Of a stretch of DNA of 64,000 nt, positions 8,214 to 15,787 are shown in pieces. The DNA comes from Nocardioides alkalitolerans DSM 16699 (lineage in GTDB: Bacteria > Actinomycetota > Actinomycetes > Propionibacteriales > Nocardioidaceae): assembly GCF_000426525.1 (NCBI RefSeq), contig NZ_AUFN01000013.1, forward strand, positions 248,001 to 312,000, read 5' to 3'. The first letter of the stretch is position 1; the number at the start of each line of letters is the position of its first letter. The notes beneath the pieces are model-generated. The model searched no databases. It was not told where the DNA came from and saw only the letters and a list, made by a program, of their open reading frames with translations. Both the position numbers and the translations under genes were made by a program.

Positions 8214-8993
8214 TTACCGACCGTGGCGCCGCTCGCGCTGCGCGTAGGCGCGGACGGCGCGCAGGAAGTCGACGCGGCGGAAGTCGGGCCAGAACGCCTC
8301 GCAGAAGTAGAACTCCGACCCCGCGCTCTGCCACAGCAGGAAACCGCCGAGCCGCTGCTCCCCCGAGGTGCGGATGACGAGGTCGGGGTCGGGCTGGCCC
8401 TTCGTGTAGAGGTGCTCGCCGATCGCGTCGACGTCGACCTGCGCGGCGAGGTCCTCCAGCGAGGTGCCCTTCTCCGCGTGCTCGAGCAGCAGCGACCGCA
8501 CGGCGTCCGCGATCTCGCGGCGCCCGCCGTACCCGACCGCGATGTTGACGAGGATGCCGTCGACGTCGGCGGTGGCGGCCTCGGCGGCCTTGAGGCGCGC
8601 CGCCGTCGCGGGCGGGAGGAGGTCGAGGGCGCCGACCGGGTGGAGGCGCCAGCGACGTTCGTCGACCAGGCTGTCGACCGCCTCGGCGATGATCTCGAGC
8701 AGGGGCTCCAGCTCGCTGGCGGGCCGGTTGAGGTTGTCGGTGGAGAGCAGCCACAGCGTCACGACGGAGACGCCGACCTCCTCGCACCAGCCCAGCATCG
8801 GCTCGATGTTGGCGGCGCCGGCGCGGTGCCCGTGGGCGGTGTCGGCGCCCACGGCCTTCGCCCAGCGACGGTTGCCGTCGAGCATCACGCCGATGTGGGC
8901 GGGCATGCGGTCAGCGGGCAGACGCCGCACCATCCGCGCCTCGTACGCCGGGTAGAGGACGCGGCGCACGCCTGACTTCCAGTCTCGGGCCAC
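8214..8993 (-). CDS. uppS: Isoprenyl transferase (cis-prenyltransferase)
   Basis: A 259-residue cis-prenyltransferase with the signature HIGVMLDGNRRWAK (catalytic Asp39), the RTSGEQRLGGFLLWQ region and the SEFYFCEAFWPDF region. The family adds isopentenyl diphosphate to an allylic primer to make polyprenyl diphosphates that carry cell-wall precursors. Actinobacteria often hold two paralogues, one making short Z,E-farnesyl diphosphate and one making decaprenyl or undecaprenyl diphosphate. The product length cannot be decided here. The gene is divergent from the hemolysin III-like gene. Confidence 0.92.
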   Translation of the reverse strand: MARDWKSGVRRVLYPAYEARMVRRLPADRMPAHIGVMLDGNRRWAKAVGADTAHGHRAGAANIEPMLGWCEEVGVSVVTLWLLSTDNLNRPASELEPLLEIIAEAVDSLVDERRWRLHPVGALDLLPPATAARLKAAEAATADVDGILVNIAVGYGGRREIADAVRSLLLEHAEKGTSLEDLAAQVDVDAIGEHLYTKGQPDPDLVIRTSGEQRLGGFLLWQSAGSEFYFCEAFWPDFRRVDFLRAVRAYAQRERRHGR

Positions 8994-9100
8994 CGGAGGA
9001 TGCTAGCGGCACGGCCGCCCGTGGTGCGACACCGTCGGCAGCCCGCACGACGCTGTCGGCATCACATCCAGCAGGCGTAGGTGGGCGTCGACGGAGGACG

Positions 9101-9106
9101 TACATT
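9101..9106 (+). promoter_or_regulatory. Candidate -10 box for a leaderless transcript
   Basis: TACATT lies seven bases before the ATG at 9114, the spacing expected if transcription begins at or next to the start codon. No clear -35 box is seen. Confidence 0.45.
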
Positions 9107-9113
9107 GGCCGCC

Positions 9114-9878
9114 ATGAACGCACCCGGGCAGCGCATCTCCGAGAACCTGTCGGACCTCCGCGACGCCGCCGGGAACCGGATGGAGAACGCGAGCAAGCAC
9201 GTCCGCGACGCGTTGGGCGAGGTCAAGCCCAAGCTGCGCGGCTGGCTCCACCTCGGCACCGCACCGCTCGCCCTCGCCGCCGGGATCGTGCTGGTCGTCC
9301 TCTCGCCGGACGCGCTCACCCGCATCGGCTCCGCCGTCTTCACGCTCACCGCGCTGCTGCTCTTCACGGTCTCCGCGATCTACCACCGCGGCACCTGGTC
9401 ACCCGGCGTGTGGGCGTTCCTGCGCCGCTTCGACCACTCGAACATCTACCTGCTCATCGCCGGCTCCTACACCCCGTTCACGCTGCTGCTCCTGGAGGGC
9501 ACGCAGCGCGTCACGCTGCTGACGGTGGTGTGGACGGGCGCCGTCGTCGGGGTCGGCCTCAAGGTCTTCTGGTCGGGCGCGCCCCGCTGGCTCAGCGCCC
9601 CCGTCTACCTCGCGCTCGGGTGGGCCGCGGTCTTCTTCATCCCCGACTTCTACCGCGGCGCGGTCGACGTCTACGGCACCGGCGTCGGCGTCGCCGTATT
9701 CGTACTGATCTGCGCCGGCGGCGCGCTCTACACCTTCGGCGGGCTCGTGTACGGCGTGAAGCGACCCAACCCGTCGCCGCGGTGGTTCGGCTTCCACGAG
9801 GTGTTCCACACCTTCACGATCCTCGCGTTCGCGACGCACTACGTCGGGGTCTCGCTCGCGACGTACGCCCTGCGTTGA
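9114..9878 (+). CDS. Hemolysin III / PAQR-family membrane protein
   Basis: A 254-residue protein with an amphipathic N-terminal stretch of about 45 residues and seven hydrophobic segments. It carries the family's conserved motifs: SAIYHRG after the second segment, DHSNIYLLIAGSYTPF, and FHEVFHTFTILAFATHY near the end, whose Ser, Asp and His residues are the presumed metal ligands of the PAQR/CREST superfamily. Despite the name, hemolysis is not implied; the cellular role is unsettled. The ATG at 9114 fits a leaderless transcript. An in-frame TTG at 9105 has GGAGG at good distance and is the alternative. Confidence 0.88.
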   Translation: MNAPGQRISENLSDLRDAAGNRMENASKHVRDALGEVKPKLRGWLHLGTAPLALAAGIVLVVLSPDALTRIGSAVFTLTALLLFTVSAIYHRGTWSPGVWAFLRRFDHSNIYLLIAGSYTPFTLLLLEGTQRVTLLTVVWTGAVVGVGLKVFWSGAPRWLSAPVYLALGWAAVFFIPDFYRGAVDVYGTGVGVAVFVLICAGGALYTFGGLVYGVKRPNPSPRWFGFHEVFHTFTILAFATHYVGVSLATYALR

Positions 9879-9945
9879 GGACGCCGCCGCCGCGGGAGTC
9901 GACGATTCGGCAGCACGGCCCCACCTCCGCGTGTTGTGATCTGCT

Positions 9946-10728
9946 GTGACCACTTCGTCGGACCGGCTCGGGACGGCGCAGGTGATGCTCGACCTCTGGA
10001 GGTCCGAGCTGTCCGGCCACGTCTCGACGTGGTCGTTGCTGCTCTCCGCCCCGGGCGTCGAGGTCGCGCACGACGAGATGGTCGCCTACGAGGGCGCCGG
10101 GACGGCCACCACCTTCCTGCTGCTGCAGGCCTCCGAGCAGGTCGCCTCGCGGCGGATCGGCTGGGACTCCCCCGGGCTCCCGTCCGACGACGGCTCCTCG
10201 ACCACGCTGCGTGAGGTCTGCCGGGCGGCGGCCCGGGCCGGCCGCACCCCGGGCCCCGACGAGCCCGCCGCGGTGACGGCACTGGTCGAGGCGCTCGGCG
10301 GCGCCGACGCCGTCAACGAGCGGCTGCAGCGCATCGGCCACCTCACCCGGGTGCGGCCCGACGGCAGCAGCCGGGTGCTGCCCTCCGAGCACGCGGAGGC
10401 CATGGCGGCGCTGACCGGCAACCCCGCGTACGTCGAGGCCCGCGACCTGCTCTCCCCGGCGCTGCCGTGGGGGCTCGGCGCCCACCTCGCCCCCGGTGCA
10501 CCGTTCCGTCACCGTCACGCCGTCGCGGCCGGGCTCCGCCACGACGGGGGCACCCTGCTGCTGCCCGAGGACACGGACCTGACCGTGCACTGCTTCACCG
10601 ACGGCGCCGCCCCGGCCGCGGACGGCTCGACGGCCGCCGCCGACCCCGTGCTGGCGGCGATGGGCCGGGCCATGGCCGGGTCGCTGCGGCTGCTCGGGCA
10701 CGACCACCTCGTGGTCGACCCGGTCTGA
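9946..10728 (+). CDS. Conserved protein of unknown function
   Basis: A 260-residue soluble protein beginning with GTG. No signal peptide or membrane segment is evident. The N-terminal half carries helix-prone stretches (AQVMLDLWRSELSGHVSTWSL) and the C-terminal third has strand-like VTVHCF and HDHLVVDPV elements. I do not recognise a family or catalytic motif. It lies between a PAQR-like gene and a TetR-type regulator, in the same direction as both. Codon use is like its neighbours, so it is probably a real gene. Confidence 0.6.
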   Translation: MTTSSDRLGTAQVMLDLWRSELSGHVSTWSLLLSAPGVEVAHDEMVAYEGAGTATTFLLLQASEQVASRRIGWDSPGLPSDDGSSTTLREVCRAAARAGRTPGPDEPAAVTALVEALGGADAVNERLQRIGHLTRVRPDGSSRVLPSEHAEAMAALTGNPAYVEARDLLSPALPWGLGAHLAPGAPFRHRHAVAAGLRHDGGTLLLPEDTDLTVHCFTDGAAPAADGSTAAADPVLAAMGRAMAGSLRLLGHDHLVVDPV

Positions 10729-10800
10729 CCCGCGCGCAGGGGGCCGTCATGACACGGGCTCGCGGGGCAGGCAATGCGGCGAACAGCGTTCGCCTCTGGC

Positions 10801-10806
10801 TACGAT
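10801..10806 (+). promoter_or_regulatory. Candidate -10 box deciding the TetR start
   Basis: TACGAT is followed after six bases by GTG at 10813. This supports a leaderless transcript and makes the upstream in-frame ATG at 10774 unlikely as the start. Confidence 0.45.
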
Positions 10807-10812
10807 TGCGCC

Positions 10813-12099
10813 GTGCCTGCCCCGCGTCGTCGTCGCCCGCGTCGGCACGACGGCACCAGCCAGGCCGAGCACGCGGTCTTCGACGCCACCGAGAAGCTGA
10901 TGGTCTCGAAGACGTTCGCCGACATCACCGTGGCCGACATCCTCACCCAGGCCGGCATGTCGCGCGCGAACTTCTACCACTACTTCGCCTCCAAGTACGA
11001 CGTGCTGGCGGCGCTGCTGCTGAGGCTGGGCAACGAGGCGGCCGAGTTGGCGCGCACGCGCATCGTCTCGCCGGACCGCATCTCGACCCAGCTGGTCGAG
11101 ACCGTGATGACGCAGTCGCTCGAGCTCTGGCGGGCGCACGGCACCGTGCTCTGCGCCGCCTCGGAGTGGGCGCACGAGATCGAGGAGATCGGCGCCGCCT
11201 GGGCCGACATGCGTCGACGTTTCGTCGAGCCGATGACCGAGCACCTCCGGCGCGACCGCGCCGCGGCCGGCCTCCCCGACCACGGCGACGACGCGACGGT
11301 CGCCACCCTGCTGGCGTGCGGCATCGAGCGCACCCTCTACGTGACCCTGCGGGGCATCGAGCCGCGGCTGCCGTCGTCCGAGGACGCCTTCGCCACCATC
11401 CGCCGGCTCGCCGAGGTCGCGTCCGACACGGACTTCCACGCCCACCTCCCCGCGCGGCCCGCCGCGGAGCCGGCGCCCCCGGCGGTGCGCCGGGATCCGT
11501 CCGCCGCCGCGGCGGCCGCGACCGACCAGGTCATCCTCGACGCGCTCGCCGAGCTCCTGCTCGACCTCCCGATCCAGGACGTCAGCGTCGCGCGCATCCT
11601 CGAGCAGGCCCGCGTCTCACGCGCCACCTTCTACTTCTACTTCGCGAGCAAGGACGACGCGTTCCTCGCCCTCTACCAGCAGATGTCGGAGCGGCTGGTC
11701 GGTGACTTCGTCACCGTCGCGGACCCCGCCGCGGGCCGTCCGGCCTCCTCGACCGACCTCGTGCGCCCCTGGCTGACGCTGGACGCCGCGGCGCTCGCCG
11801 TCTTCCGCAACGCCGTGCACGAGTGGACCCGGCACCCCGTCCTCCGCGACGCCTACCTGGAGCACGCCCGCACCATGACGCAGACCATCGAGGACGCGCT
11901 CCGGGCGGGTCGCGAGTCCGGCGTCGTGCCCGAGGGCCCGGCCGCCGAGCAGGTCGCGGCCACGATCCTGTGGACCGTCGAGCGGGGCATCGCCGGCGCG
12001 CTCGTGGGCGAGGAGCACCTGGAGGACCTCACCCGGGTGGCCGACGTGGTCGGCTCCCTCGTCGGCGCCGCGGTCCTGCAGGACCCGCCCGGGCACTGA
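10813..12099 (+). CDS. Double TetR-type regulator (two HTH domains in one chain)
   Basis: A 428-residue protein made of two complete TetR/AcrR repressor units. The first DNA-binding unit has ITVADILTQAGMSRANFYHYFASKYD, the second VSVARILEQARVSRATFYFYFASKDD about 220 residues later. Each is followed by an all-helical ligand-type domain, and a Pro/Ala-rich linker (PAAEPAPPA) joins them. TetR proteins normally act as homodimers of about 200 residues, so the chain looks like a covalent dimer that can read an asymmetric operator. Mce3R of mycobacteria is a known precedent. The PaaI-type thioesterase gene lies 21 bases downstream and may share the transcript. Confidence 0.85.
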   Translation: MPAPRRRRPRRHDGTSQAEHAVFDATEKLMVSKTFADITVADILTQAGMSRANFYHYFASKYDVLAALLLRLGNEAAELARTRIVSPDRISTQLVETVMTQSLELWRAHGTVLCAASEWAHEIEEIGAAWADMRRRFVEPMTEHLRRDRAAAGLPDHGDDATVATLLACGIERTLYVTLRGIEPRLPSSEDAFATIRRLAEVASDTDFHAHLPARPAAEPAPPAVRRDPSAAAAAATDQVILDALAELLLDLPIQDVSVARILEQARVSRATFYFYFASKDDAFLALYQQMSERLVGDFVTVADPAAGRPASSTDLVRPWLTLDAAALAVFRNAVHEWTRHPVLRDAYLEHARTMTQTIEDALRAGRESGVVPEGPAAEQVAATILWTVERGIAGALVGEEHLEDLTRVADVVGSLVGAAVLQDPPGH

Positions 12100-12120
12100 C
12101 CGACCTGGCAGGGTGCAGCC

Positions 12121-12576
12121 ATGTCGACCAGCCTCCAGCAGCGCTACTTCCCCGACCTGCCGTGCTTCGGGTGCGGCCCGGCCAACGTCAAGGGCCTGCA
12201 GCTGCAGAGCCACCTCGACGACGAGGGCACGGTCGTCGCTGCCTTCACCCCTCGCCCCGAGCACGACAACGGGCTCGGGTTCCTCAACGGCGGCATCATC
12301 GCCACGGTCCTCGACTGCCACTCCGCGGCGGCCGTGACGCACACGGCGTACACGCGCGGCTGGCCGGCCGACGACGGCATCCCGCTCCCCTACGTGACCG
12401 CGGGGCTCGACGTCCGCTACCTGCGACCGACGCCGCTCGACGCGACCCTCACCCTGCGGGCGGAGATCCTCGAGGCCTCCGAGGCCCGGATGACCGCGCG
12501 GGTGCACGTCGAGCACGGCGGCAAGGTGCGCGCCGAGGCGGAGGCGGTCTGGAAGCGCTGGCGGAAGCGGGCCTGA
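12121..12576 (+). CDS. PaaI-like hotdog thioesterase
   Basis: A 151-residue single hotdog-fold protein. The motif NGLGFLNGGIIATVLDCHSAAAV corresponds to the HGG-containing active-site helix of PaaI-type acyl-CoA thioesterases (here NGG), and LDVRYLRPTPLDATLTL is the typical central strand pair. An N-terminal CFGCGPAN segment is seen in a subgroup of the family. It probably hydrolyses an aromatic or medium acyl-CoA. It lies close behind the double TetR gene. Confidence 0.75.
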   Translation: MSTSLQQRYFPDLPCFGCGPANVKGLQLQSHLDDEGTVVAAFTPRPEHDNGLGFLNGGIIATVLDCHSAAAVTHTAYTRGWPADDGIPLPYVTAGLDVRYLRPTPLDATLTLRAEILEASEARMTARVHVEHGGKVRAEAEAVWKRWRKRA

Positions 12577-12633
12577 TCCGACGAGGTGCTGTCGCGCCCC
12601 GGCCGCCTTGGTCCCCGAGATAGACAAGACGCC

Positions 12634-13575
12634 ATGCGAGCCATCGGAGTGCAGACCTACGGCGGACCCGACCAGCTGACGCAGGTCGACCTCCCCGACG
12701 AGCCCCTCGGCCCGGGCCAGGTGCGCGTGCGCGTCCGGGCGGCGGCCGTCAGCCCGACCGACACCCTGGTGCGCTCGGGGGCGCGGGCGGAGGGCACGAC
12801 GGCACCGGACGTCGCCGACGTGCCCGGCATGGACGTGGCGGGCACGCTCCTCGAGGTCGGTCCCGGGACCGGCACGGCCCTGGCCCCCGGCGACCGCGTC
12901 ATGGGGATCGTCGTGCCGTCCGGCCAGCACGGCGCCTACCGCGACGAGGTCGTGCTGCCGGTCGGGTCGGTGGCGGCCGCACCCGCCGGCAGCTCCGACG
13001 CCGAGGCGTCGACGCTCCCCATGAACGGGCTGACCGCCCGCCTCGCGCTCGACCGCCTCGCCCTGGCACCGGGACAGGTGCTCGCCGTGACGGGAGCCGC
13101 GGGCGCGTTCGGCGGGTACGTCGTGCAGCTCGCCAAGGCCGACGGGCTCGTCGTCGTCGCGGACGCCTCCGAGGCCGACGAGCAGCTCGTGCGCGACCTG
13201 GGGGCCGACGACGTCGTACGTCGGGGCGAGGGCTTCGCGGACGCGGTGCGCGCCCTGCACCCCGGGGGCGTGGACGGCCTGGCCGACGGCGCCCTGCTGG
13301 CGGAGGCCGCCGTGCCGGCCGTCAGGGACGGCGGCGCGGTCGCCACCATCCGGGGGTGGACCGGCGACGGCGACGACCGCCTGCGCTACCACCCGGTGAT
13401 GGTGCGCGACGTGGCCGAGGACCAGGCGGCCCTCGACCGGTTGCGCCAGCAGGCCGAGGACGGTGTCGTCACGCTCCGGGTGGCCGACGTGCTCCCGGCG
13501 ACCGAGGCCGCCGAGGCGCACCGCCGCCTCGAGGCCGGCGGGGTGCGCGGGCGCCTGGTGCTCGACCTCAGCTGA
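12634..13575 (+). CDS. Quinone oxidoreductase-like MDR dehydrogenase
   Basis: A 313-residue zinc-independent medium-chain dehydrogenase. The GroES-like N-terminal half contains VSPTDTLVRSG and GMDVAGTLLEVG, and the NADPH-binding Rossmann motif is VTGAAGAFGGYV near residues 150-161. No structural or catalytic zinc Cys cluster is present, which points to the quinone oxidoreductase/enoyl reductase branch. The ATG at 12634 begins MRAIGVQTYGGPD, the expected family start. It converges on hmgA with only three bases between the stop codons. Confidence 0.85.
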   Translation: MRAIGVQTYGGPDQLTQVDLPDEPLGPGQVRVRVRAAAVSPTDTLVRSGARAEGTTAPDVADVPGMDVAGTLLEVGPGTGTALAPGDRVMGIVVPSGQHGAYRDEVVLPVGSVAAAPAGSSDAEASTLPMNGLTARLALDRLALAPGQVLAVTGAAGAFGGYVVQLAKADGLVVVADASEADEQLVRDLGADDVVRRGEGFADAVRALHPGGVDGLADGALLAEAAVPAVRDGGAVATIRGWTGDGDDRLRYHPVMVRDVAEDQAALDRLRQQAEDGVVTLRVADVLPATEAAEAHRRLEAGGVRGRLVLDLS

Positions 13576-13578
13576 GGC

Positions 13579-14781
13579 TCAGACCGAGCGGCCCGCCCAC
13601 GTCCAGGCGTAGGTGCCGTCGTCGGACGCCGTGCCGGCCTCGCCGAGCTCGAGCGGGCGGAAGGTGTCGACCATGACGGCGGACTCCTCGAAGTACTCGG
13701 CGCCCAGCGACGCCTCGATCGCGGCGGGCTGCGGGCCGTGGGCGTGGCCGCCCGGGTGCAGCGAGACAGAGCCGATCCCGATGCCCGATCCCTTGCGCGC
13801 CTCGTAGTCGCCGCCGACGTAGAACATGACCTCGTCGCTGTCGACGTTGGAGTGGTAGTACGGCACCGGTACCGCGAGCGGGTGGTAGTCGACCTTGCGG
13901 GGCAGGAAGTTGCAGATCACGAAGTTCTGGGCCTCGAAGACCTGGTGCACCGGCGGCGGCTGGTGGATCTTGCCCGTGATCGGCATGTAGTCGTCGATGT
14001 TGAACGTGTAGGGGTAGAGGCAGCCGTCCCAGCCCACCACGTCGAACGGGTGGGTGTCGTAGACCATCCGGGTGCCGACGACGCCGCCGGGACCGTTGCC
14101 CCGGTGCTTCACGAGCACCTCGACGTCGGTGCCCTCGGCGACGTGCACCTCGCTCGGCCCGTGGAGGTCGCGCTCGCAGTACGGCGCGTGCTCGAGCAGC
14201 TGGCCGTACTTCGAGAGGTAGCGCTTCGGCGGCGCCACGTGGCTGTTGGCCTCGATCGGGTAGAGCCGGCTCGGCCCGTCGGTCGTGTCGGGCACCCACC
14301 GGTGGGTGGTCGCGCGCGGGACGACCACGTAGTCGCCCGTGCGGTAGGGCAGCACCCCGAAGACCGTCTCGACCACGCCGGCGCCGGACTCGACGTACAC
14401 GCACTCGTCGCCGATCGCGTTGCGGTAGTACGGCGACACCGCGGCCGTCACGACGTACGAGAGGCGCACGTCGGCGTTGCCGAGCACGAGGCGGCGTCCG
14501 GTGACGGCGTCCACGGCCGGTGCGTCCTCGACCGAGAAGAGGTCGTGCAGCTTCAGGTGGCGCGGCTTGAGGGGGTGGTTGGCGACGGTGCCCTGGTCGG
14601 GCAGGTCCCAGATCTCGCTCGCGACGATCGCCGACGGCACGCCCCGGTGGTAGAGCAGCGAGGAGTCGGACGAGAAGCCCTCCTCCCCCATCAGCTCCTC
14701 GTAGAAGAGCCGACCGTCCGCGTCGCGGAACTGCGTGTGCCGCTTCTGGGGGACGGTGCCGACCTGCCGGTAGTACGCCAT
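13579..14781 (-). CDS. hmgA: Homogentisate 1,2-dioxygenase
   Basis: A 400-residue iron dioxygenase that opens homogentisate to maleylacetoacetate in tyrosine and phenylalanine breakdown. The cupin core carries YYHSNVDSDEVMFYVGG and VSLHPGGHAHGP, which hold the His/Glu iron ligands of the family. The start MAYYRQVGTVPQKRHTQ is typical, with a GGCAGG site just upstream. At 400 residues it belongs to the short bacterial form. The promoter region, shared with the divergent gene at 14852, contains a 34-base two-layer palindrome. Confidence 0.95.
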   Translation of the reverse strand: MAYYRQVGTVPQKRHTQFRDADGRLFYEELMGEEGFSSDSSLLYHRGVPSAIVASEIWDLPDQGTVANHPLKPRHLKLHDLFSVEDAPAVDAVTGRRLVLGNADVRLSYVVTAAVSPYYRNAIGDECVYVESGAGVVETVFGVLPYRTGDYVVVPRATTHRWVPDTTDGPSRLYPIEANSHVAPPKRYLSKYGQLLEHAPYCERDLHGPSEVHVAEGTDVEVLVKHRGNGPGGVVGTRMVYDTHPFDVVGWDGCLYPYTFNIDDYMPITGKIHQPPPVHQVFEAQNFVICNFLPRKVDYHPLAVPVPYYHSNVDSDEVMFYVGGDYEARKGSGIGIGSVSLHPGGHAHGPQPAAIEASLGAEYFEESAVMVDTFRPLELGEAGTASDDGTYAWTWAGRSV

Positions 14782-14794
14782 GGACCTGCCTTTG

Positions 14795-14828
14795 TTCGAT
14801 ATCAGAACGACCGTGTTCTTATTTCGAA
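14795..14828. promoter_or_regulatory. 34-base nested palindromic operator between hmgA and the fahA operon
   Basis: The outer arms are TTCGA (14795-14799) and TCGAA (14824-14828). The inner arms are AGAAC (14804-14808) and GTTCT (14815-14819). Spacing is symmetrical: 4, 6 and 4 bases. It overlaps the likely -35 region of the rightward promoter and sits 14 bases from the hmgA start. The IclR-type gene at 16983 is the obvious candidate ligand. Confidence 0.7.
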
Positions 14829-14844
14829 GATACTGCGCTAGCCT
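14816..14844 (+). promoter_or_regulatory. Promoter of the 14852-fahA-IclR operon
   Basis: TTCTTA (14816-14821), a 17-base spacer, and TAGCCT (14839-14844). The GTG start follows after seven bases, suggesting a leaderless mRNA. The -35 lies within the palindromic operator, as expected for repression. Confidence 0.5.
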
Positions 14845-14851
14845 GCGGGGC

Positions 14852-15787
14852 GTGTCAATCCCCGCCACGCTCCCGCCCGCGATCCCCCCCGCGTTCCGCG
14901 CCCTCGTCGACGACGCCGCGGTCTTCCCCCCGGGCGAGGCACCGCTGCCCGTCGCCGTCGCCGCCCACGCCGACCACCTCCGCTCCGCGCACCGCGACCT
15001 CGTCGGCCCCTTCGTCATCGGCGCGGCGGCGCTCCCCGAGGTGGCCCGGCTGGCCACCGCCGACCTGTATCCGGACGCCCCGCTGCGGGTGAGCGTGGTC
15101 GTGCCCGCGCCGTCCGCTCTGCCCGACGTGGTCGGCGCCGTGCGTGCCGCCGACCGCCTCGAGCTGGCGGGCCTCGAGGTCAAGCTGGTCGTGGGCACGC
15201 CGTACGCCGCGCAGGTCACCGAGGTCGCGCACGCGGTCGGCGACCTGCCGGGCGTGCTGACGTACGTCGAGGTCCCGCGCCCCGGCGACCCCGGCTGGCC
15301 GGAGGTCGCCGACGCCGTCGCCGCGCACGGCCTGCGGCTCAAGCTCCGCACGGGCGGCGTCAGCGCCGACCTCTTCCCCACCGAGTGGGAGGTGGCCACC
15401 TGGATCAGCGGCGCCGCGGCCCGCCGTACCCCCTTCAAGTGCACGGCCGGCCTCCACCACGCCGTGCGGCACACCGCCGCGGGCACCGGCTTCGAGCACC
15501 ACGGCTACCTCAACGTGCTGCTCGCCGCCGTGCGGGCGGGCGAGGGCGCCGGGGCCGACGCCGTCGAGGCCGCGCTCGGCGAGCGCGACGCCGCCGCGCT
15601 GGCGGCCGAGGTGGCGACCACGCCGCCCGACCGGCTGGTGCGCGCCCGGGCCGCCTTCGCCTCCTACGGCTCCTGCTCGGTCACCGAGCCCTACGACGAC
15701 CTGGCCGCGCTCGGCCTGCTGACCCCCGTCCCCGCCCGTCCCGCTTCCGCCCGTCCCGCCCCCGTTCGTCCCGAGGAGATCCGATGA
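14852..15787 (+). CDS. Conserved unknown protein of the homogentisate cluster
   Basis: A 311-residue soluble protein with alternating strands and helices, suggestive of a TIM-like barrel (inference). Landmarks are FRALVDDAAVFPPGEAPLP near the start, LRLKLRTGGV, and FKCTAGLHHAVRHT followed by HGYLNVL. The conserved Lys, His and Arg residues in those stretches look like an active site. The GTG at 14852 is chosen for the -10 box seven bases upstream. It overlaps fahA by ATGA, so it is made with the last enzyme of the pathway. No maleylacetoacetate isomerase is recognisable nearby, and this protein is a candidate for that step or for a repair function. Confidence 0.7.
   Translation: MSIPATLPPAIPPAFRALVDDAAVFPPGEAPLPVAVAAHADHLRSAHRDLVGPFVIGAAALPEVARLATADLYPDAPLRVSVVVPAPSALPDVVGAVRAADRLELAGLEVKLVVGTPYAAQVTEVAHAVGDLPGVLTYVEVPRPGDPGWPEVADAVAAHGLRLKLRTGGVSADLFPTEWEVATWISGAAARRTPFKCTAGLHHAVRHTAAGTGFEHHGYLNVLLAAVRAGEGAGADAVEAALGERDAAALAAEVATTPPDRLVRARAAFASYGSCSVTEPYDDLAALGLLTPVPARPASARPAPVRPEEIR

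Noticed and set aside
9946..10728. Mycothiol-dependent maleylpyruvate isomerase completing the aromatic pathway.
   Set aside because: The characteristic DinB-like N-terminal motif with three metal-binding His residues is not apparent, and the gene is not linked to the pathway genes.
13738..14841. A 367-codon rightward frame over hmgA.
   Set aside because: It is the antisense of a strongly conserved enzyme and has no recognisable domain or ribosome-binding site.
14782..15486. An N-terminal extension of HmgA across the divergent promoter.
   Set aside because: HmgA proteins begin near MAYYRQ, and the extension would run through the operator and the opposite gene.
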